From Prinsepia uniflora (taxonomy: Eukaryota; Streptophyta; Magnoliopsida; Rosales; Rosaceae): a stretch of 64,000 bases of DNA. Below are positions 11,748 through 22,477 of the stretch, in pieces. Where the stretch lies: positions 48,964,252 to 49,028,251 of the forward strand of contig CM064872.1 in assembly GCA_032719365.1 (NCBI GenBank). The letters are read 5' to 3'. The notes below the pieces were generated by a model. That model was not told the DNA's origin, searched no databases, and was given only the letters and a program-made list of their open reading frames with translations. Both the position numbers and the translations under genes were made by a program. Each line of letters opens with the position of its first letter. The first letter of the stretch is position 1.

Positions 11748-14700
11748 ACCTTCCCTCCTTAATTAATTTCGTCCTCGAAATTCCAACCGACCTAATCTAA
11801 CCGTTCTTCCCTCCTTAATTAGTTTCATTCTCGAAACTCCAATTATTCTAATTCCACATCCATCTCGTGGAAAGTAGAATCGACCTACCTCGCAACACGT
11901 GTACGCTAGTACACCCACTAACCCGAATAATACTTACTCGTCTGCAGCCAGACGTACCGCTAACATCCATATCGTATCGACTACGTTCGACCACGTCGAA
12001 TGACAGTAGTCATACGTTCTGAATTGACACTACTGGTTAAATCTACCGTTTTCGTTGACACAGCAACTCGACGGTTGCTTTCTCAATCTCCAACCTATCC
12101 TGATGTCTGCTCCTACTAGGAGTCACCAACCCGCACTCAACGATCTACGTTGACACCTCCGACAAACTGTCACCACTTGACAGTCGTCAGTCAAGACTAA
12201 CACGATACACTTGTGGTTACACTAACCACCAACTTACTCAACCATGAGTGAACACTAACCAACCATGCACTCGACCTGTGTGTAACTAGATCCATCGAAA
12301 TACCATGACCCACTGCACAGTATCCAATGTCCAGTCCACGACCTCAACTAATTCGATGGTATCATAACCAATCCGACTACCAATACGCTCACCAACATAC
12401 TACGGGTATAACCTATATGCCGTCACCAGGCACGACAAGTACACCCAGTATCGTACCCTGAACAACGTACAAGGTACGCACATCTACCCATCAATCAGAC
12501 TACAACCACCTAGGTCATAGTCAATCACGTTTTTACTATAGAGTCCATTTGTCCAATCCAGTATTAGAAAAATCGAAGCTCCGACCCAACATCTATTTCC
12601 AATTCCAAATCCGAATCCGCAATTTCGTAAGAAATCCCGAATCCAAATCCCGAAATCATATCCATAATCATGTCCAAATTCGAATCCGAAATCATCATTC
12701 CGTAAACCGGCATTTGGAATAACCATTCCGAACCCAAATCCATAAAAGGAAATCCACTGTCAAGCTCCAGAATCAAATCCTGAATCGTCACCCAGAATCC
12801 GATTCCAAAACCCAAATCTAGAAATCCTCTTTCATGTTCCAAAATCAAATCCTGAATCGTCATCCAGAAATCTGATTCCAAAACCTGAAATATCTCGTTC
12901 TCGTCTACCGAGATGCACCATATCCGAACCTATCGGATACCTGCTCCACCGATTACCACATTACCATCGATTGACTTCATAGGGAAGCCAATCCCAATAT
13001 CGACATATCTAGGCTAACAAAAATCCAACCACGTCGAAAAACTACTCGCATGAGTAATATACCATATGGAATTCACTTCGAAAAGAAGTTCAGTCCCATC
13101 ATGCTCAACTCAAACATCCAAATAGGAGTGATAAACGCTTCACCTATCTGGATCATCAAAATCACGATCCAGATCCATCACTACGTCAACCGACCATAAA
13201 CGTCACGATCGAGGATCGTCACGCCAACCAAAGTCCTAGACCATTTCCCACATCTTAAATAGATCAGTCAACGACGAGACACGCCGAGACTGTGGGTTCT
13301 CACTGATTACCTCGTATCGATCCTTGTCATTCCACCGAGGAAAATCAAAGATGATACAAGACTATGACATCAAAACTCATCCTATGTGAATACAACCAAA
13401 CTCGCTGCATTCACCACGTCACGTAAACCAACCTCGTCTGCCACAAAGCAGGAAATGAGAAATCGCAGTCACCTAACTTCGATATACTCACTCCACCTGA
13501 TGACCCAAGATAATCACGGGTCCACCAACCAATACACGATCAGTGTACTAGTGGCAACCAACAACATCAATAACATCTACCTCATCTACCACCATCAATT
13601 ATGGTAGAACCTGAGAAGTCACCCAAAATGACTGCGACACACCCAATACCAATGCGGAAAACCCGCATTCCACTCGTCACCTCAATCGCAACCTCGCGCG
13701 ATTCCGGAATTCCAACAAGATTGGAAACAACATACCCGGACATCAACCACGTGTCCCTGTTAGACTGGTTATGGACACATGCCAGTTTACGACCGTATAT
13801 GTACCTCTCGACTAGAGAGTCACAACAGACCCCTGCTGTGATCTGCAGTCAAATCTCTGCATACTGCCATATCTGACCAACTCTGGCCAACACCGACCAA
13901 CTGGTTGCTAAACCCCGTGACAGATCGAGTCTGACCAACTGGTCACTAATCCCCCATGTCAATACTCGATCCTCACGTCTCAACTAACGCTGGATCTAAT
14001 CCCGTCCATCCCTATCTGTGATCCACTCCCGGAACACAATACCAAACATATGCCCATCACGACAGAGTCACACCGTGTGCAAAACTGACAACCCTGGATC
14101 TCCGCTCATACCGAGCGACGACCCCGTACCTCTGCTCGTATAGGAGAAACTCTGCCTCCCTCGTACCCGAAAACTCTGGGTACAGTCACCCTGACACCTC
14201 ATGCGAGAAAAGGAAACGTCCCCCGAACGTCCCCGGTTCCCAATAATCGTAACTACAATCACACTAGGTAATAGCGCCTGCCACACACTCGTGCAGACCT
14301 AACTACCAGGCACCGCTATCGAGACCCCGCATCCAACGGAATCAACCGTTCGTACCAACCATTTCGTCTCCCACTCAGGGATTCCATCGACAAGTACCAA
14401 CCTTGATACCTTGTCCCACCAATCACTAACCAGCCGTACTCCGACTAACCCAAATGTCGTCTACCAGGTCGCCCACGACCTTAGTTGCACCAACCCACAA
14501 CTGAAGTAGCACGACAACCAACTCGGTCTAACCGATACATACAACCCTGACTGCGAAGTGCAGTCCCAACACAAGATGACATGACTAGACCGACTAACGA
14601 ATCCAAATCCGAATAGTCGTCCAAGTCAAACCACTCGTCAACTCACATTTCTGAACCATACACATACGGTAGGGTTCCACGATCACACCTAGAGTTCCCC

Positions 14701-15207
14701 AGAACCCAACTGCATAAGGCAGTAAAATCCACGATCTGACCGACCCCGCGGTCTTGACATCGAAAAGACGTCAATCCAATCCTACCAACAATCCAACTAG
14801 GATTCCCCGAATCCGATTGCTAACTGCCGACTACAGTAAATCCATCTAACTCGACCAAATCCGATCATCGGATGGTCATAATTCCCAACCAGTCGTCAGA
14901 ACCGATCCTACGACATCGTGAAGACGATCCCAAGGAACCGTCTCACGATCCAAATCTAACGTACGAATACGTTAACCCTTTCATAGGGCCCCACACTGTC
15001 AACCTTGACAGATTTATGGTAACCCCGACATCAAATGCCGAGCCAAGACATTTCACGAGTCAATCCTACTAACCATCGCACCGGCACCCTAACTATCAGG
15101 TTGATCACGAATTGTAGCCCATTGAGATATCACATCCTCGACCTGCGTACTTACTCCAAGAGCTGCACGGTTGCTCGAATTGAGACAACCCCGCTCTGAT
15201 ACCACGT
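11748..15207 (-). other. LARD-1 interior, non-coding
   Basis: A PPT lies at 11748-11770 (minus-strand AAGGAGGGAAGGT). No retroviral domain was seen in any frame. The sequence is conserved in 29764-33345 and, partly, 59838-62428. The longest minus-strand ORF of note is 12564-12881, a 105-codon frame with an internally repeated TIQDLILE segment that also occurs at 60664-60888. Otherwise I see nothing gene-like in this 3.46 kb. Confidence 0.85.
15193..15204 (-). other. LARD-1 primer binding site
   Basis: On the minus strand this reads TGGTATCAGAGC, three bases after the 5' LTR end. It matches the plant initiator tRNA-Met primer site. Confidence 0.92.
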
Positions 15208-18200
15208 TGACAGGACCCATCCTAATCCCCCGGGGATTAGTGCGGGATGACCACGCTCCCGTCTGACACGGAGTGTCAGACAAGGGATATTTCCGACCTT
15301 TGCCCTCCCGGGCTATCAGAGTACGCCAGGATCCGGAGGAGGTATGTGATATCTCGGTCTCTGCTACAGTCCACATCCGATGTCAACCTGAAGGGCAGTC
15401 AAAACATTAAAAACTGTGAGTGGACAAAACAAAGAGTTTATAAAAGCATTTCATAAGACATTTGTACCCTCCACTAAAAAGCATGCATGCATTCGAAAAC
15501 CATTTATCCAAAACAAACCATATGTGGGGCTAAGCCCAAAGCAGATATAAACCAATGTCGAAAGGACCACAATGAAAACGACCATACGGGCCACTGCCCA
15601 AATCCATAAGGGACTCGGCCCCAAACCATAAAGAAACTAAGTACACGAGCCACTGCTCAAATCCTGTGCACACCTGTGCACACCACATATCATATATCAT
15701 ATGTACATATAAGTCACACAACCAACCCTGTCACGGTATCCAAAGCTACGCGCGTGCTACGCGGGTCTCAATCTGAGTCTTCTCAAAGTCAAGGTCAATG
15801 TCCGCAGACCACTGACCCTACCCGAGGTAATAGTAACCATAGCCTTCCTGAGAGTAAGGAACCCAACTGGGGGGTGACTCCACTCAGTCGGTGCTCCGTG
15901 ACTACTCCGGGGTCCACCCAATCCAACGACCCTCCCCGGAGGAGATAGTAGAACATGTAAAGGAAGGTAGATGAACATATATATACATAACATAAACATT
16001 CATGACCGGTTCCCCTGAACCGTCATGATCCATAATATCCATAATCAGGTAACATGCCGGTTCCCATAAACCGTCATGTACCGTAATAACATAACCAGGG
16101 TTCATGCCGGTCCCCATAAACCGTCAAGAACCAGAATGACCTGACAAAGGTTCATGCCGGTTCCCATAAACCGTCATGAACCACAATGACCTTTCCAGAG
16201 TTCATGCCGGTTCCCGTAAACAGTCATGAACTTGGAAATCCATGTAGGGTCCCTGACCCGAAATCATAAACCAATAAGTAACTGGGTCTCGTGCCCGAAC
16301 ATATGACTCAACTGGGCACCGTGCCCGATATCTAAGGGTCAGTCACGACTCCGATCATAGTGATGCGTGCAACCATCCATCCAGGACCGCTCGCAATCCT
16401 GGTATATCGCCGTGAACGAATCAACCGACGCGACCACCACAAGATCATGGTGCACTCATCACCGATCGATATCCTGAACCGTCAGCACTCCGAAGTCGAG
16501 CCTCCCCAGGCTGCCCGACCACGAATCGTGCATCGTGACCTCTCAAAATCAAATCATTTAAATCAATAAAGAAATACAGACCCGTATAAGCACCGTTTAA
16601 GGCCGAAACCTCGAAATACGTGCTTATACGTAACCACATACAAATGCACCCATGGCATCATCAAACAAGTAATAAAACATATAATAAACATTTATGCATG
16701 CACCAATTTAGAAAACAAGGTCCACTCACAGACCGTCCGAGCTGCCGCCTCGATTTGCGTGCCATACGGCTCCCTGAGCCGATCACCGTCACCGGGACTC
16801 CCAAATCTGTCCAGATCGTAATAGAAGATTACTAACTACTTAATTAACCTCCTACCAAAGCCCCGTAAATTTCCTGTATTTTTAACTATTTTTAAAACCG
16901 AACCTAAACCTTCCGATGCCCCGAAACATATCGAGACGGTGTCCGATCGACACGAAACCAGTCCCAAAATGTTCGTTACATCGAATAGAAGATTTCGTAT
17001 GTTGGAACCTTCCCTAGATTCCCTGCCACGCGCCCTCATGCGCCGCCTGAAGTAGCTGCGCGTGGGCCTCACGCGCCGCTACAGTACCCGTCTTCTCCAG
17101 CGATCGAACCGGCCTGGGCCGGCCGGTCCGGTCCAACCCCTGCAACTGGACCGGCGTAATCGGCCCAGGCCTCCCTCTCCCTCATTTTTCATCCGTTTTC
17201 TTCCATTCCAATTCCTAAATTCCTATTTCTTCATTTACTATCTAACCCAATCCCTAAATCTAAGAAAAACCCACCTGAAACCCCTCGTTCGAAATGGACC
17301 TCACGGTCCAGTTTTTCCCCGCCGTTCCCACGGCCTCCTCTATCGTGAACCAGCCTTCAAACCTTCCTAAAACTATCCTAGCAACCTATTTAGTTCAGTG
17401 GAAACATCCAAATCGGTCCATAACAATTAATATTGAAAATGGACAAAATCGGGTAAAACCGATTACCTCGATCTCCTCCTCCTCCGCCGTCCACGGCGGT
17501 GCGTCCTGGGCCGGCCACCTGCGTCCACCGGTCCATCCTCACTCTCTGGTCTCTCCTATATGATCATTGGAAAGGGTTGAATGGGTTTGGGTGAGAAATG
17601 GGATCGGGTTTGGTTGGAGGAAAAATGGAAAATGATCGATGATGAAGGAATGGGAGATGCATGTATGTGGGATGGTAACCAGTGGATGGGTGACAAGTGT
17701 CACTCATCCATTGGTTACTAAAAAGCAACTGGGCCCACTATAGTCCAAAAGTTCCTCGTAAAACGTGCCATCATGAATAGTATCTCGGAACTTCCGTGAA
17801 CCGTAACTTCGCCGTCGAACGTCCGAATTCGACGTGCCGCTTGTCTACGGATTCGTATCGTCCTTATCTACGTAACGGTCTTCGGCCCTCGGCCATCGGA
17901 CCTCCCTGTCAAAAAGTCAACATTTGACCCCTTTTATCCAAAATTACCAAAATGCCCCTAAACTTCCGAACGTCATAACTTCTTCCTCGAACGTCGGAAT
18001 TGAACGTGCCACCTGTCTATGAACTCGTGACGTCACGAACTACGTCACGGTCATTGGTCAAAGTCCATTTGACCGCCCGATTGAAAAGTCAACATTTTGC
18101 CACCACTAGGGGCAAAACGGTCATTTCGCATCGTTCGTCCGATTTCGCCCAACTAATCACGGATTAGCCTCACTAATCGTGATTAGTCACTAATCTAATC

Positions 18201-18225
18201 CTGGAATTTGGGACGGGTCGTTACA
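15208..18225 (-). repeat. LARD-1 5' LTR (3018 bp)
   Basis: Nearly identical to 8569-11747, but with a 161 bp net deletion at about 16543 (the segment present at about 9903-10065). It holds GTGAGTGGAC 15416-15425, GTCCACTCAC 16720-16729, the GC hairpin 17058-17076, the palindrome 17684-17709 and CGTGACGTCACG 18026-18037. Confidence 0.93.
18026..18050 (-). promoter_or_regulatory. CGTGACGTCACG and nearby TGACG motif in U3
   Basis: A perfect 12 bp palindrome holding TGACGTCA, with an ACGTCACGG a few bases away. Similar pairs are at 11548-11570, 46612-46635 and 40306-40327. TGACG pairs are known plant bZIP (TGA-type) targets; use here is inference. Confidence 0.5.
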
Positions 18226-18230
18226 CATAC
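18226..18230. repeat. Target site duplication CATAC, right
   Basis: It is identical to 8564-8568. The gag frame resumes exactly from here. Confidence 0.93.
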
Positions 18231-19620
18231 CGTGACGTGGGAGACTTTCCGAGAGCCGTTCTTGGACCAGTATTATCCTAGCTCTTTCCGGGATGCCAAA
18301 GAGGCGGAGTTCCTTCAGTTGAAACAAGGAAACATGACAGTAGCCGAGTATGAGCAGATGTTCCAGATGTTGTCCCGATTCGCTCCTGCATTTGTAGCTA
18401 CCGAGGCTGAGAAGTGTCGTCGGTTTGAGTTGGGTCTTCAAGGAGAGATTAGGGCCATTGTGACAGCTGGCTCATTCGCTACCTTCAGGGAGTTGTCAGA
18501 CGTTGCTGTGAGAGTGGAGGCCAGTTTGCCTGCCCGGTCACAGTACTCAGGCAGTGTGCGACGCCGTGAGCATTCTTTTCCTGGAGCGTCGAGTCAAAGG
18601 ACCCCGAAGCGGGGCAACTATGGTGGTAATTCATCAGCTGGTGGAGCCCGGTTTGGCAGACCAGGCAGTATTCAGGTCTCTGGATTTCGGGGAGCTAGAG
18701 TACAGCCGACTCCTCAGGCGAGTGCGACTTCTGTTGCTTCTACTGGGAGACAGACTGGTGGACCCGGTAGATATGTCTGCTATTATTGTGGAGAGCACGG
18801 CCACTTCCGGAGAGAGTGCCCGTTATTAGCCCAGGAGGGTGGAGCAGGTCGAGGTACAGCGGAACCTGGGTGGAGTACTGCACCTGTGTCAAGGGCGGCA
18901 GGCCCTAGAGGTGGCAGTGGTGCCACGACCAGTTCCAGAGGGCGCGGTCGGTCATCAGGACCTCAGGCGCGAGTTTTTGCTATGACCCAGCAGGAGGTCA
19001 GATCAGCACCTGGAGTGGTGACACGTACACTTACCATACTTGGCCACACTATTTTTGCTTTGATAGATCCTGGGGCTACTCACTCGTTTATAGCCCGGAG
19101 TTGTAGTTTGGTGACGGAGAGAGAGGTTTCTACCTTGGATTGTGCCTTAGGGGTGAGTACGCCTACTAGGGAGGTGGTGGTAGTGACTCAGGTTCTGAGA
19201 GAGAGTCCGGTGATGGTAGGCGAGGTCGAGTTAGTGGTGGACTTGTTACTGTTGGATCTACGGGACTTCGATGTTATTTTGGGTATGGACTGGTTAACTA
19301 GACATCATGCTTCTATCGAGTGTTTCGATAGAAGAGTGACCTTTCGGAGTCCAGGATTACCAGAGACCACATTTCAGGGTGATCAGCGTGCACCCCCTAC
19401 AGGAGTTATTTCAGCACTAGAGGCTAGCAAGTTGTTGCGTAAGGGATGCCAGGGTTACTTAGCTCACGTGGTGGATACACGTGCTACGCCAGTGAGGGCA
19501 GAGGATATTCCAGTGGTGCGGGAGTTTCCCGATGTCTTTCCCGAGGAGTTTCCAGGATTACCACCTCATCGAAACATCGAGTTCACGATTGATCTTCGTC
19601 CAGGTACGCAGCCCATTTAA
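18231..19620 (+). pseudogene. gag-pro: Chromovirus gag C-terminal part and protease
   Basis: The open frame spans the CATAC duplication and continues gag with WETFREPFLDQYYP and the LKQGNMTVAEYEQMF capsid segment. An S/G/R-rich linker leads to a CCHC zinc knuckle (CYYCGEHGHFRREC, near 18775-18816), which in this family packages RNA. The aspartic protease follows near 19035-19300, with LIDPGATHSFI where the family usually has D-S-G-A-T, and ILGMDWL as the second conserved segment. The D-P-G change at the active site may matter. The apparent start codon at 18208 lies in the inserted LTR and is spurious. The frame ends in TAA at 19618-19620, just before the RT leader segment YRMAPAEL, where relatives read on as one polyprotein. 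Confidence 0.9.
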
Positions 19621-21162
19621 CAGACTCCTTACCGCATGGCACCTGCAGAATTGAGGGAACTAAAGGCCCAGTTACAAGAGTTGGTCGATATGGGATTCAT
19701 TTGACCGAGTGTGTCACCTTGGGGAGCGCCAATACTGTTTTTCAAGAAAAATGATGGAGGTTTGAGATTGTGTGTTGGCTACAGACAGTTGAATAAGGTA
19801 ACCATTAGGAATCAGTATCCCCAGACAGTTGAATAAGGTAACCATTAGGAATAAGTATCCCCTACCCCGGATTGATGACTTGTTCGACCAGCTGAAGGGA
19901 GCACAGTATTTTTCGAAGATTGACCTTCGTTCCGGATATCATCAGCTACGGGTCAAGGAAGAGGATATACCCAAGACGACCTTTCGGACCAGGTATGGCC
20001 ACTATGAGTTTGTTGTAACGCCTTTTGGATTGACTAATGCCCCAGCAGCTTTTATGGATCTCATGAATCGAGTGTTCCGGTCTTACTTGGATCGTTTTGT
20101 GATTGTCTTCATTGATGACATCTTGGTGTATTCGAAGAGTGCGAAGGCGCACGAGAAGCATTTGAGGATAGTGCTTAAGACCTTGAGAGAGCACCAGTTG
20201 TATGCGAAGTTGACCAAGTGCCAATTTTGGTTGACCAGTGTTGGTTTTCTGGGTCATGTGATTTCAGCCGAGGGCATCAGAGTGGATCCTCAGAAGGTTG
20301 AGGCGGTAGCGAACTGGGAACAGCCCAAGATGGTGACAGAGATCGGGAGTTTTCTGGAATTAACAGGCTATTACCGGCGCTTTATTGAGGGCTTTTCTAT
20401 TCTTGGTACTCCGTTGACACGGTTGACTCGGAAGGGAGTTCAGTTTGATTGGGATGAGAACTGTGAGCAGAGTTTCCAAGAGCTTAAGAGGCGGTTGACC
20501 TCGGCTCCTGTGTTGGCCCTTCTAAACGACAGTGGGGAGTTCGAGGTTTATAGTGACGCTTCCTTACAGGGTTTAGGTTGTGTGCTGATGCAGCACAGGA
20601 AAGTGATTGCTTACGCTTCCCGGCAGTTGAAACCCCATGAGATGAACTACCCTACACATGACTTGGAGCTTGCAGCAGTAGTTCATGCACTGAAGATTTG
20701 GCGACATTATTTGTACGGCTAGAAGTGTAGGATTTTCACAGATCATAAGAGTTTAAAGTATCTGTTTACTCAGAAAGAGCTGAATCTGAGACAGCGCCGA
20801 TGGTTAGAGCTGCTTAAGGACTACGACTGTACGATCGAGTATCATCCAGGAAAAGCCAATGTGGTAGCTGATGCTTTGAGCAGGAAGTCAGCTAGTTCTT
20901 TGTCGCATTTGAGGACAGTCCGGTTACCTTTGTTGGTTGAGCTCCGCAGACTTGGAGTAGAGTTGACTATGGATGGTCAGGGAGCACTCCTAGTGAGTTT
21001 CCACGTGCGACCTGTCTTGATTGATCAGGTTATTGATGCTCAGTTTAAGGACCCCATTTTGGGCATCATACGGATTGAGGTCGAGGCTGGAGAGAGACAG
21101 GACTTTGAGATTAGCGAGGATGGAGCCTTGGTTAAGGGTGGACGGTTGTGTGTACCGAGGAC
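19621..21162 (+). pseudogene. pol (RT-RH): Chromovirus reverse transcriptase and RNase H, broken
   Basis: RT begins with YRMAPAEL near 19630 and continues through [13 protein letters not shown] near 19740, [10 protein letters not shown] near 19916, [11 protein letters not shown] near 20026 and the catalytic FIDDILVYS at about 20108-20134. RNase H begins at [14 protein letters not shown] near 20550 and continues to [14 protein letters not shown] near 20845. Breaks: TAA 19618-19620, TGA 19702-19704 (CGA to TGA type), a 40 bp tandem duplication 19783-19862 that shifts the frame by one, TAG 20720-20722 inside RNase H, and a frame change near 21155 at the linker to integrase. Core motifs are otherwise intact, which points to recent inactivation. 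Confidence 0.92.
19783..19862 (+). repeat. 40 bp tandem duplication in RT
   Basis: Two adjacent 40 bp copies start AGACAGTTGAATAAGG at 19783 and 19823 and differ by one base (ATCAG versus ATAAG). Since 40 is not a multiple of three, this shifts the RT frame. Confidence 0.97.
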
Positions 21163-22442
21163 GAAGCACTGAAGAAGGTGATACTGGATGAGGCTCACTG
21201 TTCTGCTTATGCGATGCATCCTGGAGGGACCAAGATGTATCGTACACTTCGAGAGCATTACTGGTGGTCAAGTATGAAACGTGAGATTGCGGAGTATGTC
21301 AGTAGATGCTTGATCTGTCAACAGGTGAAAGCCGAGCGGCAGAGACCCTATGGAGCAATGCAACCTTTGCCGATCCCCGACTGTAAATGGGATCACTTGA
21401 CGATGGACTTCGTATTCAAGCTGCCCAGGACGTCGAAGGGACATGATGGTGTGTGGGTGATTGTGGATAGACTTATGAAGTCTGCTCATTTCTTACCAGT
21501 ACGGGAGAACTTCAGGTTGGCGCAATTTGGACAATTGTTTATTGATGAGATTATTCGGCTGCATGGTACTCCATAGTCGATAGTCTCTGATAGAGATCTA
21601 AGGTTTACTTCCCGATTTTGGCAGAGCTTACAGGAAGCTTTTTGGACAAAGCTGCATTTCAGTACTGCCTTTCATCCTCAGACCGATGGACAATCTGAGC
21701 GGACCATCCAGATTCTAGAGGATATGATGAGAGCGTGTGTCTTACAATTTCAGGGTACTTGGGAGTCACATTTACCTTTATGGAGTTTGCCTACAATAAC
21801 AGTTATCAGGAAAGTATAGGGATGGCTCCTTACGAGGCTCTGTACGGGCGATAGTGTCGGACTCCGTTATGTTGGACCGAGGTTGGTGAGAGGAGGTTGC
21901 CTACTTCCGAGCTGGTAGACCTTACTCAGGAAAAAGTAGCATTGATTAGAGATCGACTGAAGGCAGCACAGGACCGACAGAAGAGTTACGCCGACCGTAG
22001 GATCAGGGATTTGGAGTTTGCAGTAGGAGACTGGGTTTTCTTGAAGTTATCTCCTTGGAAGGGGATCATACGGTTTGGCAGGCGAGGGAAGTTGAGTCCT
22101 CGTTACATTGGACCCTATGAGATCTTGGAGCGGATTGGTCATGTTGCTTATCGATTGGCTATACCAGCAGACTTGGCAAAGGTACATAATGTCTTTCATG
22201 TATCTATGCTTCGGAAGTATATTCGTGATGATTCACATGTTCTGGAAGCACAACCTGTTGAGCTTAAGGAAGATTTGAGCTTTGAAGAGCAGCCTGTAGC
22301 GATTTTGGATCGGAAAGATAAAGTTTTACGAAGGAAGACGGTTCCCTTAGTTAAAGTCTTGTGGAGGAATCACCAGGTGGAATAAGTTACTTGGGAACCC
22401 GAGGCCTTAATGTGCGAACAGTACCCTTACTTGTTTCACTGA
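21163..22442 (+). pseudogene. pol (INT): Chromovirus integrase with chromodomain-like C-terminus, broken
   Basis: The zinc-binding region (H..H..CLIC) lies near 21195-21320. The catalytic core has the acidic triad in LTMDFVF (near 21400), IVSDRD (near 21580) and QSERTIQ (near 21697). A GPY-type module (YIGPYEILERIGHVAYRL) follows near 22105-22160. The end, with VLWRNHQVE and TWEPEAL, is a chromodomain-like tail; in chromoviruses such tails steer integration to methylated-histone chromatin. Breaks are TAG 21574-21576, a one-base frame change near 21775, TAG 21852-21854 and TAA 22383-22385 in the chromodomain. The natural stop is TGA 22440-22442. Confidence 0.9.
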
Positions 22443-22460
22443 ATTTCGGGGATGAAATTC

Positions 22461-22477
22461 TTTTTAGGGGGGTAGAT
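22461..22477 (+). other. Polypurine tract of the chromovirus
   Basis: TTTTTAGGGGGGTAGAT immediately precedes the 3' LTR start TGTAACAACCC. This is the usual plus-strand priming site. Confidence 0.85.

Larger units (their letters stand above)
8569..18225 (-). mobile_element. LARD-1: complete non-autonomous LTR element nested in gag
   Basis: On the minus strand it runs from TGTAACGACCCGTCCC at 18225 to GGGTCCTGTCA at 8569. It is flanked by the 5 bp target duplication CATAC (8564-8568 and 18226-18230). LTRs of about 3.0-3.2 kb enclose a 3460 bp interior with a primer site and a PPT but no gag, RT or integrase motif in any frame. That fits a large retrotransposon derivative (LARD). The two LTRs are about 98% alike by eye apart from one 161 bp deletion, so insertion is recent and later than that of the chromovirus. 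It must rely on enzymes from another element; the chromovirus has similar LTR ends. Confidence 0.93.

Noticed and set aside
15193..15204. tRNA gene fragment (TGGTATCAGAGC)
   Set aside because: Only the 12-base primer complement is present, directly next to LTR ends. No tRNA fold surrounds it.
18208..18230. Start codon at 18208 as a true gag start
   Set aside because: It lies in the LTR of the inserted LARD-1. The real gag start is 8294.
18231..22442. Endogenous pararetrovirus
   Set aside because: Integrase and chromodomain follow RT-RNase H, LTRs flank the unit, and no movement-protein frame is seen, so it is a Ty3/gypsy retrotransposon.
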